Under the pieces are notes generated by a model. It saw only the letters and a program-made list of their open reading frames with translations. It was not told where the DNA came from and did not search any database. From an uncultured Pirellulaceae bacterium (lineage in GTDB: Bacteria > Planctomycetota > Planctomycetia > Pirellulales > Pirellulaceae), in assembly GCA_937928555.1 (NCBI GenBank), contig CALFWR010000099.1, positions 1-45,388 of the forward strand: a DNA stretch of 45,388 nucleotides, given 5' to 3'. Positions 8,872-17,268 of this stretch are shown piece after piece; positions within the stretch are counted from its first letter, which is position 1, and each line of letters opens with the position of its first letter. A program made the position numbers and the translations under genes.

Positions 8872-9960
8872 TTAGGCGGTGGCCGAAGGCGTTGGGTGGT
8901 CGGCTCGTCTTGAAGGTGCGAAAAAGAAATCCAAGCCTCCAAACCTGCCAGCACAAAAGGCGAACAGTACTAGGCAGGCAAGCATTTCGATTGCTTGTGG
9001 CCAAGTGGGATCCGTTCCCGGAATCCAGAAAGGTTGAGTCATAATCACCGACAGCAAAAACAGGCCAGCGGCCAGTGAAGCAAAACGGGTGAACAAACCG
9101 ATCATCAGGAGGATGCCCACAATCGTGTCGAACCAGGGGATGATGCGGTTGATCCAAGCCAATTTTGAATTGGATCGTTGGTGGGGTCGATGGAGCGGAA
9201 TGGCTCCTTCTTTTCGTTTTTGGCTGTCGACAGCGATGGTGTTGATTTGCGATTCGAGCGAATCCCAGATTTCTTCGACTTCGTATTTCCAACCGTTGAG
9301 TTGTTTGGCGCGGTCTGTTCGAATCGTATCGACCTGTTCACGAAGCGAAGTCACCCAGGTGGCGATATTCTGCCTGTTTTCTCCGTCGCGATCAAAGCCC
9401 GCCAATCGTGATTCGGTTCCGTAGTGGGCAAGGATCTCGATCCTGTTTGCGTTGAGCCAGTCTTCGAGGGCGATTGTGTGAGATTCAAGGGCGCGTTTTG
9501 CGTCTCGAGGCTGATCGGGCAAGGCAGCGATTTGGCTTTCGAGATTTGCGATTTTTCCGGGATCGGGATTGTCGACTGATTTAAGTTCCTCCAGGTCGGC
9601 GCTGAGTTCTTTGACCAGATCAGGACTGCCAAATCCGTAGTAGGTTGTGGCGCGGTCGATGAAGTCTTTCCAGATCAGGAGGGTAAGTTCCGGATTGATG
9701 CTGTGTTCGTCATTCCCGCGATCGTCCCGGCCTTTTTCAATGCACAACTGTTTGCGACCATCGGCGTCGTCGGCCATCTGATGGAAGTGCTTGGCGAACG
9801 GCCCTTTGGCACCTTTGAGGAAGTATTCGGCTGTCCAGCCATCTTTGTCGTTGATTTTGCTGACGCCTTCGGTGAAGAAGTGAAAGCCAACGATAAACCT
9901 GAGGGCGATGATCGCGAGGAAGGCCAGAGCCAAATGGAAATTTGATAATCTGGAAAACAA
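8872..9960 (-). CDS. DoxX-family membrane protein with a long soluble insert
   Basis: This 362-aa protein starts at a TTG (9958-9960), because the frame has a stop at 10003-10005 and no ATG; GCGGAG lies about 7 bases upstream. Residues about 8-28 form a first membrane segment (FLAIIALRFIVGFHFFTEG, typical of DoxX). The C-terminal part (about 268-350) holds three more hydrophobic segments (IVGILLMIGLFTRFASLAAG; SVIMTQPFW; IEMLACLVLFAFCAG). Between them lies a charged, probably helical insert of roughly 200 residues that ordinary DoxX proteins lack. DoxX proteins are small four-helix membrane proteins, some linked to quinone or thiosulfate oxidation. Pairing with a secreted oxidoreductase suggests a role in electron disposal, but this is inference. 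Confidence 0.78.
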   Translation of the reverse strand: MFSRLSNFHLALAFLAIIALRFIVGFHFFTEGVSKINDKDGWTAEYFLKGAKGPFAKHFHQMADDADGRKQLCIEKGRDDRGNDEHSINPELTLLIWKDFIDRATTYYGFGSPDLVKELSADLEELKSVDNPDPGKIANLESQIAALPDQPRDAKRALESHTIALEDWLNANRIEILAHYGTESRLAGFDRDGENRQNIATWVTSLREQVDTIRTDRAKQLNGWKYEVEEIWDSLESQINTIAVDSQKRKEGAIPLHRPHQRSNSKLAWINRIIPWFDTIVGILLMIGLFTRFASLAAGLFLLSVIMTQPFWIPGTDPTWPQAIEMLACLVLFAFCAGRFGGLDFFFAPSRRADHPTPSATA

Positions 9961-10515
9961 ATGCGGGCTCCGCTTTCGCTTGGGATCGGCTGTGAAGCCG
10001 GTTTAACATGTATCGGAATCTGACCGACTCACATTATATGTACAGGAAAACTTTTCGGTTCCAAACGAAAGAGGGATTTTTTGCCTACGAGTCAAAAAAC
10101 GTTTGACCGACAAGGACAATTGCGCCTCTGCCCCGGAAATTTTCACGGCGAAGGGCGTTGAACGGCGTCGAATCGCGCTTAACCTCGAATTATTCACGAG
10201 GCGTGGGCGTGTTTCAGCCGGAATTATTCACGACGACGGGCGTTGATCGGGTTGAGCCACACAAAAGCTAACGTGACACCGGGTTCGCCTCGGAAATTTC
10301 GGTTCACCTCGCCGATGAAGTGCAGGAAAGCGATTTTCCCGGACCGATACGGCGTTCCCTAGTTAACCTGAAAGTCACGCCCACGCCTCGTGAATAATCC
10401 GGGTTCAGATCGCCCGATAAACACAGCATCCGTTGGAGAGTTATCCTGTTTTGGGACTGATTAAGCCGGGCTCAAGCGAGTTCGAATCTGAATTTGAATT
10501 TGAATTTGCGGACGA
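9961..10515. other. Non-coding stretch with nested repeat ends
   Basis: These 555 bases hold no credible gene. They contain element copy 2 (10218-10403) and, just left of it, two isolated ends of the same family: a decayed right end at about 10132-10166 (TTCACGGCGAAGGGCGTTGA) and a left end at 10184-10211 (GAATTATTCACGAGGCGTGG). This looks like insertion into, or decay of, older copies. The part at 9961-10130 presumably carries the DoxX promoter; I see no clear -35/-10 pair. Confidence 0.6.
10218..10403 (-). mobile_element. Short inverted-repeat element, copy 2 (type B core)
   Basis: The ends CCGGAATTATTCACGACGAC and CGCCTCGTGAATAATCCGGG enclose a type B core (AAAAGCTAACGTGACACCGG; GGTTCACCTCGCCGATGAAG). 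It is flanked by a perfect 5-bp direct repeat, TTCAG at 10213-10217 and 10404-10408, which is good evidence for transposition. Non-coding. It closely resembles copy 5 at 18.6 kb. Confidence 0.88.
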
Positions 10516-12240
10516 CTAAATTTTTTCCAGCACCTTCTGGAGGGCTTCGCGCTCTTTTTCTTCGAGTTCTTCGAGCAGCTCTTCGATTTTCTTTCGGTGA
10601 AAATCACTTTTCTCGTTGTTTCCGACTTTTTCGTAACAATCTGCAAGCATCTCGTGAGCGGTAAGCAGCTCAGGGTGGTGCTTGATAACGACTTCAAGAT
10701 CAGTAATCGCCTGACTGTAATTGTCAGCTTTTCTGGCCAGAGCCCCGCGTGTTTCATAAAGCCTGTATTGTTCGGGAAACATCTCGATGGCTTTGGTGAT
10801 AAGCGAGTCCTGGGCGTATTTTTCGTCCTCGTTGACAGCAAAGGAAAGCAATCGGTGAATGACCATTTCGGTGGTTCCGAATTGCTGTTGTGCGATGTCC
10901 CAGCGAGCCTGGCCATTTACGATGTTGCCACGAATGATTTCGCGTGTTCCCAGAATGATATGAATGATTGACGGGATGGGGCACTGGTCCGTTGAATTTC
11001 GCAGCCAGCGGTCGTGTTGCTCGCCTTCTTCTACGTCAATGTAATCGAGGAGTCGCAAGTAGATATCGGCGTCCCGAGGGTTCGTCTGGATGGCCCTGCA
11101 AAGAGCGAACAGGCGTAGTCTGAATTGGCTTTCGTCGGTGAGGTCGGGAAAGTCATCGGCTTGTTGAAGGAAAACCAGTGATGCGAGCCGAACTGTTTTC
11201 TGACGCACCTCTTTGTCCTTGACGGTGCGATAGGCTTCCCTGATGAAATCGCTTGCGCGATCGTATTCCTTTAGCGCGACCGAACACCGTACCAGAGAAA
11301 GCCATAGCTCGAAGACGTCCGGATTCGCCCTTGCCAGTTTTCCGATTTGAGACGTGGCGTGATCGTAAGCCAGACGGGCGGTTTGTTCGTCTTCGAGTTC
11401 GACGCATACGCTCACCAGGCGTGGCATCGCGATGACCTGATAGATGTTGGAAAGTCTTCGTTGGGAAACCACCTTTTCCAGGGCTTCTCTGGCGCTTTTC
11501 AGGTTCTCACGATAACCTTTGGGATTGGTTTCCTTGAGCTTTTCCGCTCTGGTGAAATGCAATTCTGCAAGGCTCAATCTTGCCTGCATGTCTTCGGGGG
11601 TTGCTTCGATCGCGGCCGACAGATACTCCATGGCCTGTTCATTGCGTTGTTCATCGAATCCTTCGGACCGCTGCTTCACCAACAGTTTTTGGGAAAGCCA
11701 TACGTTGGCTTTCGCAAATTGAACTTCGTTACGCTCCCGGGTGGTTAAATCGTCTTCGCTATCGTCGAGATAAAAATTTGGCTGTCCTTTGGCGAGCCAA
11801 CTCATCACTCGGCTGGCTTCCGCGACGTCACCTGATGCTTCAAGGTCCAGTGCGTAGCGATACTTGTGGGCCGCTTCGACCGGTTGAAGCTCTACCAGTT
11901 TCCTGGAAAACAGCTTTGAGTGCTCAGGCCGTCCGTTCTTGGTGAAATGGCTGTGGTAGCCCATGCTCGGACCGACAGAGATTTTCTTGCCGTAAAAATT
12001 GATCCCCCACAGGGCAATTGGAGTTGCCACGAGCACTCCCAGGGCAGGTAAGCCGCGAATGAAGCTGAATCCTTCTCTGGAGCTGGACCAAGCCTGGACC
12101 ATGAAGACCAGAAATCCCCACAGCAACCGTAAAGGAAACGTCAGGAAACTGGCAAACTTCGAACCCTGAGTGTCACGAAGTGAGTCGTCTCCGCCAAGGA
12201 GACCGCTCAACTTGCGTTGTATGTTTCGTATAGCGTCCAA
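10516..12240 (-). CDS. Membrane-anchored TPR protein, copy I
   Basis: About 574 aa. The start is probably the TTG at 12238-12240, because a perfect GGAGG lies 8 bases upstream; a TTG 15 bases earlier is possible but overlaps that GGAGG. The N-terminal ~85 residues contain two hydrophobic stretches (FPLRLLWGFLVFMVQAW and LPALGVLVATPIALWGI). The rest is TPR-like helical repeats, for example EATPEDMQARLSLAELHFTR and AITDLEVVIKHHPELLTAHE. The protein ends in a Glu/Lys-rich coiled-coil-like tail. It is probably anchored in the membrane, with the TPR region binding partners. It follows, on the same strand, a second protein of the same architecture and size (12563-14287), which suggests a tandem duplication. 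Function unknown. Confidence 0.75.
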   Translation of the reverse strand: MDAIRNIQRKLSGLLGGDDSLRDTQGSKFASFLTFPLRLLWGFLVFMVQAWSSSREGFSFIRGLPALGVLVATPIALWGINFYGKKISVGPSMGYHSHFTKNGRPEHSKLFSRKLVELQPVEAAHKYRYALDLEASGDVAEASRVMSWLAKGQPNFYLDDSEDDLTTRERNEVQFAKANVWLSQKLLVKQRSEGFDEQRNEQAMEYLSAAIEATPEDMQARLSLAELHFTRAEKLKETNPKGYRENLKSAREALEKVVSQRRLSNIYQVIAMPRLVSVCVELEDEQTARLAYDHATSQIGKLARANPDVFELWLSLVRCSVALKEYDRASDFIREAYRTVKDKEVRQKTVRLASLVFLQQADDFPDLTDESQFRLRLFALCRAIQTNPRDADIYLRLLDYIDVEEGEQHDRWLRNSTDQCPIPSIIHIILGTREIIRGNIVNGQARWDIAQQQFGTTEMVIHRLLSFAVNEDEKYAQDSLITKAIEMFPEQYRLYETRGALARKADNYSQAITDLEVVIKHHPELLTAHEMLADCYEKVGNNEKSDFHRKKIEELLEELEEKEREALQKVLEKI

Positions 12241-12255
12241 GGGAGGAGCCTCCAA

Positions 12256-12431
12256 CTAACGGGTCGTTTTGTGTGCGTCAGGTTTGAGCAACCGTCGATT
12301 CTAGCGCAACGAGACAGCTTGGAATGACGGTTGGCAACTACTTTGCTCGCCTTTTGAGAGGCGATTTTTAACGCCTCTCAGAGGCGTGCGACTTTGACAA
12401 GTAATACTAAATCTTAAAAGGTAACGCTGCA
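12256..12431. promoter_or_regulatory. Leader of TPR gene I with a small hairpin
   Basis: GAGAGGCG (12356-12363) can pair with CGCCTCTC (12372-12379) around an AT-rich loop. No poly-T follows on the minus strand, so it is not a clear terminator. This stretch and the palindromic element next to it separate the two TPR genes. No gene is seen in it. Confidence 0.4.
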
Positions 12432-12566
12432 CTAGTGGTCTGTCACAGCTTAATTTTTTGGATTAGCCGTTTTGGCGATAGCCACGGTTTAACAGGCAAT
12501 AACCGTGGCTATCGCCAAATCGGCTCACACGGTGAATCCTCATTTCTAGTTGTGACAAACCACTAG
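12432..12566. mobile_element. Palindromic MITE-like element with CTAGTGGT ends
   Basis: The outer arms CTAGTGGTCTGTCACA (12432-12447) and its inverse (12551-12566) match at 15 of 16 positions. Nested inside is a 25-bp hairpin: 12465-12489 against 12501-12525, 24 of 25 paired, with an 11-base loop. Both ends carry TA, as expected for an element inserting at TA (IS630/Tc1-mariner type), though the transposase is not in the window. Its right end contains the TAG stop (12563-12565 on the minus strand) of the upstream TPR gene. It is unrelated to the CCCGG-ended element family. Confidence 0.75.
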
Positions 12567-14287
12567 GGATTGTTGGGGAGAACTGGGTCAGAAAGTTTGA
12601 GAATATTCTCCAACCGTTCAATGTACCTTTCTGGAGGCCGAAGTCCCAGTCCTTCATAGCACTCAACCACTGAGCGGAGCGTGTCGGCGTGATCCGGCCG
12701 ATCTTTCAATGATCGTTCGAAAACGGAAACGGCTTCCTGCAAGCGATTGAGCTGTTTCAGGGCAGTCCCCTTGGTGTGTAGGTAGACCGAGATCTGGTCG
12801 GATGGCGTATTGGCAGCGAGATTTCGAAGCGCCTCGTTGGTCAACTGCAGTGCACGTTCCGCGTTTGTGTCCTTTGAAACAAGGTACGAGAATGCCAGAT
12901 TGTTGAGGATCATCGGACTGCGACTTTCTTTGTCGCGAGCTTTCTCATAGAAAAAGATCGCCCGATCATAATTCTGATCAGCCATCGCGGCATTGCCCAT
13001 TTGACTCAGTACCGTCGCCGGTGCGTTGGTGTCAGCAAAAGGGTCGTAAATCTCGCGTGTTGTATCGGCGACGCGTTGGTTTTTCGAAAGTGCAAGTTGG
13101 GCGAGGAATTGAAGCACAAGGGGATTGCGGGGGTCGTTCTTGTAAGCTCGACGAAAAAGTTCGACGAGTTGTAGCTGTGTCGGCTCGGGAAGCAGGTTGT
13201 AGGCAAGGGATTTTCTGCCACTGGCTTCTTGGGCAAGTTGCCGAGCCCAATCCATGTAGCTTTCGGCGAGTCGCCGTTGCAAAAAGACACGCCTTGCACC
13301 ACCACCTTCTGTGGCGCTCAGCTCTCCAATACTCGTCGTCAAGCGGCCTTCGAGTTGCTCGTGACGATTGAGCAATTGCATCGTTCTGGTGATCCCCCGC
13401 TGGCAGGCGGTCCACTTTCGATCATCTTCCTGGATCAGGGGATCGTTTAGGCTCTGCTGAAATTTTATCAGTGCCGTTTCGAGAATCTGATTGTCCCGAT
13501 CCGGAGAGCCTATCAGCTTGTTCAATTCGATCAACTGAGCGTAGTAGCCGGGCTCTTCTTCGAACAACTCTAGGAAAATGTCATAAGCTTCGACGTAGTT
13601 GGACTGCAGAGCCAGCACGCGACCCTTAAGAAGTTTTGCTGCGATGTTCTTTTCGTCTCGCGTCAACATATGGTTGATGTGAGTCATCGCAAGTTCGAGG
13701 TTGACTTCACGACTGGCTCGCGATTGAGACGGCATCCGAAAGAACCGTTGAGCCAGCGCGTAGTGGGCGTCCGGGTAACCGGGTGCGTCCTCGGGAGCCA
13801 GTTGACGAATAATACTCAGGGCATGTGCCCCGTTGCCACGGGCTTGGGCGATCTGAGCCAAATTGAATCGGTACTGATCATTATCGGGAGCCAGAGAAAT
13901 CAGCTTGTCGAGGTAGATCTTTTGGGCATCGTTGAGTTCTTTAATTCTCGACTTTTCCTCTTCAGAGGCCTGGGCAGCATCGGGATTATTGCCGACACGC
14001 ATCACTTGCTGGCGTTGTGCAAGATCCTGGGCAATTTGGCTCAGTTCGCGAGAAGCCTCTTCGTAGCGCGATTTGTAGCGGTCCTCGAGTCTTTCACTGT
14101 TGCCGAACTGAGCGTACATGAATGCAGCCAATGCAAGCAAAGCCACGACCAGAGAAGGGATCCCCAGTAGCATCGATTTGTTGCGATCCGATTCTTTCCA
14201 CGTTGTGCGAAGGCCTTCAGTGGGTGTCGTGAAAAGACTCAGCGGTAGCGTAACCAGCCGCCTAAGTTGATATAGAAAGTAACCCAT
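12563..14287 (-). CDS. Membrane-anchored TPR protein, copy II
   Basis: About 574 aa from the ATG at 14285-14287; a GTG six codons upstream (14305) is equally possible, as neither has a clear Shine-Dalgarno. The layout is as in copy I: a short leader (LRRLVTLPLSLF), a membrane segment at about 45-62 (MLLGIPSLVVALLALAAFMY), then helical repeats to the end. TPR units visible include APGYPDAHYALAQRFFR, NYDRAIFFYEKARDKESRSP and RLQEAVSVFERSLKDRPDHA. It probably displays a protein-binding scaffold on one membrane face. The final codons LPNNP-stop run into a palindromic element that provides the stop. Function unknown. Confidence 0.75.
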   Translation of the reverse strand: MGYFLYQLRRLVTLPLSLFTTPTEGLRTTWKESDRNKSMLLGIPSLVVALLALAAFMYAQFGNSERLEDRYKSRYEEASRELSQIAQDLAQRQQVMRVGNNPDAAQASEEEKSRIKELNDAQKIYLDKLISLAPDNDQYRFNLAQIAQARGNGAHALSIIRQLAPEDAPGYPDAHYALAQRFFRMPSQSRASREVNLELAMTHINHMLTRDEKNIAAKLLKGRVLALQSNYVEAYDIFLELFEEEPGYYAQLIELNKLIGSPDRDNQILETALIKFQQSLNDPLIQEDDRKWTACQRGITRTMQLLNRHEQLEGRLTTSIGELSATEGGGARRVFLQRRLAESYMDWARQLAQEASGRKSLAYNLLPEPTQLQLVELFRRAYKNDPRNPLVLQFLAQLALSKNQRVADTTREIYDPFADTNAPATVLSQMGNAAMADQNYDRAIFFYEKARDKESRSPMILNNLAFSYLVSKDTNAERALQLTNEALRNLAANTPSDQISVYLHTKGTALKQLNRLQEAVSVFERSLKDRPDHADTLRSVVECYEGLGLRPPERYIERLENILKLSDPVLPNNP

Positions 14288-14589
14288 TTTCGGGTATTCG
14301 CTCACTGACAGGAGGTAGGGAATGCTTGCAAAAGGACATGGTATTGTGATTGTCCAGACGATTCTACCCGGACCCCTCTAACAATGCGCAATTGGGCCAT
14401 TTGTGCGGTGAGAGTGCGGCTTTATGGCAGGTGAACCGCCTCAATTTCACCAATAAGACTCAGCAGAACATCTGGCATATTTGCGAAATTCCGGAGAATC
14501 GGCAAAGTCCCCAGCTTTTATTCGCCGAAAGACTTCTGGGGCGACATTGGATTGCCACCGAAACGAACTGTTTGTATGCCAACAGATCT
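14288..14589. promoter_or_regulatory. Divergent intergenic region between TPR gene II and the BBP7 gene
   Basis: Both flanking genes read outward, so promoters for each should lie in these 302 bases. The BBP7 frame stays open across most of it, but the sequence there lacks a signal peptide and the ATG at 14590 begins a proper one. I see no convincing -35/-10 pair or repeat. Confidence 0.4.
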
Positions 14590-16527
14590 ATGAAAAAGCA
14601 CAAACTGGAACGTCTAGCGAATTTTTCAGCAGTTTTCGCAATCGGGACGCTTTGCGTGTTCAGCAGCGACCAAGCCGAAGGCCAAGCACTGCCGCCGATT
14701 ATTCGCTCGTCAGCAACAAAGCTGGCCGCTCCGCAGGCCGGTCCGAAACCTGTGGTTCCACTGATTGTCAGTCAATCACTGCCACCGATTAAATCGGTCG
14801 AGTCACTGAAAAACAGCCCTGCTTTGCCGCCCATCGTGAAATCAGGACAGCAGCTGGCAAATTCTGCGGGGCCTAGTTCTGCCGGGCCTAGTTCTGCAGG
14901 GCCTAATGGCGGATCGTCGGTTCCGGTTGGTTCGGGCACATTGCTATCAGCTCCTGCCCGGGATCTGGTCACAGAGCCTCTATTGGAAGTGCAGTCCGCG
15001 CAACCAGCTCGCTCGCGTGGGTTGTTTTCTTCCCTGTTTGCTCGCAAGAAAAACGCCAAATCACAGCAAGCAGAAAAGTTCGCTGGCAGCGTGAGCGACA
15101 GCGGGCGGATTGCTCCGATTGCCTCAACGGTCGACGAAAACGCATCCAAAGTAGCTCAAGCGACAGCGATCCAGTCCAACGCTGCGGAATCCTATCGAAT
15201 CGCACGTGCGGCTCCACCAGCACCAATTGTCAAAGAGCCTGTTCTGCGGACGCCGCTTCAGGGAAGCGGCGCACGAAACGCGATTCAGGGAAGCGGCACA
15301 CGAAGCGTTCTCGATGCATTCGATTCCGGCTTGCCGGGTGCGGGACCACTAACAGGCCCCAATCCACCGATCGTTTCCGGTACTTTGGTGTCGCCACAGG
15401 CGGGTCAGCCATTGCCATCAGGATCTGCTGCTGCGGACCAGTTCACATCACCCCGTTTTGTGGACGGCGGAACGGGGCAGGATCCAACTTTTTTCGACGC
15501 GGTGCCAGCCCAAGACAGTTCGGTTGTGGGTCCGTCGGTTGTTTCTCACGACCACGGTTCAGGCTCAGGCTGCGAGTCTTGTGGTCCGGGGGGTTGTTAC
15601 GACTCCAATCGGATCAATTGTGACTATGGAACATTTGGGTCGGTCAGTGCCGCCAGTCGCTACGCCAACTTTGATTTCCTCTACTACACGCGTGAAGACG
15701 GAGACATCAACAACTCGAATTTCAACCCGCTGGGCGACTTCGACGGTGCTCCTGGTTGGCGAGTCACGCTGGGAGCTCGACAGGACCGGCTGATGGGACG
15801 TGAAATCAGCTACTTTGGTGTCTCTCCGATTGAAACCAGTAGCACCACGACAGATCCACAGAATCGCCTTAACGCTCTGTTTGTGCCAACAGGCGGTTTG
15901 GCTGGGGGAGACATTTCTTCCTTTTTCAATGCCGAAACGCAAACCCAGTTCAAGGACTCAGTGATTCACAGCATCGAATCGAATCGGGTTCGCTGGGGTT
16001 GGGACGTGCTGAAGTCATTTGTTGGCTGGCGTTACATTTACTTCAGTGATGACTACGAGTTGAACAGCACCGCTCCGGTACTGGATGGCTTTGGCAACAC
16101 AACGGGAACTGAAAGCGGCCGATTCCGCCTGGATACCAACAACCATCTGATTGGTGGACATATCGGTGCCGAAGTGTTCTACGACGTGGGCTTCCGCCTG
16201 TCGTTGTCGGTGATCAGCAAATTTGGTGTCTTTGCCAATATCAACAAAGTGGATTACTTCCTTGAAAACGACGGCCTGACGGTTCTGGATTCCGAGGACG
16301 ATGGAGCAACCTTCGCAACGAATTACGAGTTGGGCATCATGGCTCACTATCAGATCCGCCAGTCTGCCCGGATTCGTGTCGGTTACAACGGCTTTTTCCT
16401 GGGCAACGTGGCTACTGTTTCGGATAACTTCTCCGGAGTGGTAACCCCATTCACAGGGTTCGACGGATCCGATAGCGATGATGCATTCATCCACGGATTG
16501 TCGGTTGGTCTTGAGATCTTCCGCTAG
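14590..16527 (+). CDS. BBP7-family outer-membrane beta-barrel protein
   Basis: A 645-aa protein. The ATG at 14590 was chosen because it starts a clean signal peptide (MKKHKLERLA... then VFAIGTLCVFSS, probable cleavage after AEGQ). Residues ~30-350 are rich in Pro, Ala, Ser and Gly, with short repeats (SAGPSSAGPSSAGPN; QGSGARNAIQGSGTR). A Cys/Gly motif follows (GCESCGPGGCYD, about residue 330). The C-terminal ~300 residues alternate aromatic strands and turns, with NFDFLYYTREDGD, GWRVTLGARQD, a region of WGWDVLKSFVGWRYIYFSDD type, and a final strand ending GLSVGLEIFR. This matches the planctomycete BBP7 barrel family, placed in the outer membrane, function unknown. A strong terminator follows. 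Confidence 0.85.
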   Translation: MKKHKLERLANFSAVFAIGTLCVFSSDQAEGQALPPIIRSSATKLAAPQAGPKPVVPLIVSQSLPPIKSVESLKNSPALPPIVKSGQQLANSAGPSSAGPSSAGPNGGSSVPVGSGTLLSAPARDLVTEPLLEVQSAQPARSRGLFSSLFARKKNAKSQQAEKFAGSVSDSGRIAPIASTVDENASKVAQATAIQSNAAESYRIARAAPPAPIVKEPVLRTPLQGSGARNAIQGSGTRSVLDAFDSGLPGAGPLTGPNPPIVSGTLVSPQAGQPLPSGSAAADQFTSPRFVDGGTGQDPTFFDAVPAQDSSVVGPSVVSHDHGSGSGCESCGPGGCYDSNRINCDYGTFGSVSAASRYANFDFLYYTREDGDINNSNFNPLGDFDGAPGWRVTLGARQDRLMGREISYFGVSPIETSSTTTDPQNRLNALFVPTGGLAGGDISSFFNAETQTQFKDSVIHSIESNRVRWGWDVLKSFVGWRYIYFSDDYELNSTAPVLDGFGNTTGTESGRFRLDTNNHLIGGHIGAEVFYDVGFRLSLSVISKFGVFANINKVDYFLENDGLTVLDSEDDGATFATNYELGIMAHYQIRQSARIRVGYNGFFLGNVATVSDNFSGVVTPFTGFDGSDSDDAFIHGLSVGLEIFR

Positions 16528-16549
16528 AAGACGACGAAAGAAAAACATG

Positions 16550-16576
16550 GCCCGCGTTTTCACGCGGGCTTTTTCT
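16550..16576 (+). terminator. Intrinsic terminator after the BBP7 gene
   Basis: GCCCGCG (16550-16556) pairs with CGCGGGC (16563-16569) and is followed by TTTTTCTTT. It lies 23 bp after the BBP7 stop, a textbook terminator. Confidence 0.88.
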
Positions 16577-16663
16577 TTGCGCGGTGGCAGGAGGGGCGGC
16601 CGCGGTATTGCCGTGAGCCATCTGCTTGCCACCAGAAAATTTGCCCGTCTGCGGTTGTTGAAG

Positions 16664-17098
16664 TCAATTGGCGAGTGCTTCGTCTCTGTCGGTTCCCACG
16701 AGCCATTGGGCCGGAGTTCGAGCCACCTTTTTGACTCGCTGCCCCTCCCAGGTGATCTTCAGCGTCAACGGTTTGTCACCCTCAATGTCGTATTGCCACT
16801 CGCCGCGACCAACGAAATCTGGAGCGCCCAGCAGTTGGAGGATTTCTTCAGCGGTCATTTTTGTGGTGGCTTTGTTCCAGGTGCCCGACCGCTTCTGCGC
16901 CGGTTGCTGAGGCTCGTATTTCTGGTCCTTGCTGATGCGGACAAACCGGTAGGCTGGAAGTGGCGTGAGGGCGACTCCGATTCGTCGGAGAGAAAGCTGG
17001 GCGAGCCGCCGAATTTCCAGAGGTTCGTAGGAATGTGGATCGACCGATCCGGGTTGCCAATTCTTTCCATGACTTTCAAATGAACCCGGATTATTCAC
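16664..17098 (-). CDS. BamE-like small protein with a 5' end altered by a repeat element
   Basis: The frame encodes 144 aa. The C-terminal half (MTAEEILQLLGAPDFVGRGE, then WQYDIEG, LTLKITWEGQRVKKV) has the form of a BamE/SmpA-type fold: a helix with 'LLGxPD' followed by strands. The only start in frame is a GTG at 17096-17098 that lies inside element copy 3, and the first residues (NNPGSFES) are read from the element end. No ribosome site is visible. Codon use is convincing from about residue 11 on. The element has most likely replaced the original start and possibly a signal sequence, so the gene may be a pseudogene. Confidence 0.5.
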   Translation of the reverse strand: MNNPGSFESHGKNWQPGSVDPHSYEPLEIRRLAQLSLRRIGVALTPLPAYRFVRISKDQKYEPQQPAQKRSGTWNKATTKMTAEEILQLLGAPDFVGRGEWQYDIEGDKPLTLKITWEGQRVKKVARTPAQWLVGTDRDEALAN

Positions 17099-17268
17099 GA
17101 CGGGCGTTGATTCTACGTCTGGCCAACAGGAGCAAGGGAAAGACTGAATTTCAACAAGAAATGTGAATCATCCGGTAGATGAAAACCACAGCCATCGTTT
17201 CAACGCATCAGAGTCGCGGATCACTGTCTCAACTGATTCTGACGCCCACGCCTCGTGAATAATCCGGG
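17085..17268 (-). mobile_element. Short inverted-repeat element, copy 3 (type A core)
   Basis: The ends CCCGGATTATTCACGACGGG and CGCCTCGTGAATAATCCGGG flank a type A core. No direct repeat is visible at the borders (ATGAA on the left, TTCAT on the right, which are inverse to each other). The left end overlaps the 5' end of the BamE-like gene. Confidence 0.82.

Noticed and set aside
10003..10197. 64-codon minus-strand frame
   Set aside because: It is read through repeat ends and begins with the terminus-derived MNNS sequence; a by-product of the repeats.
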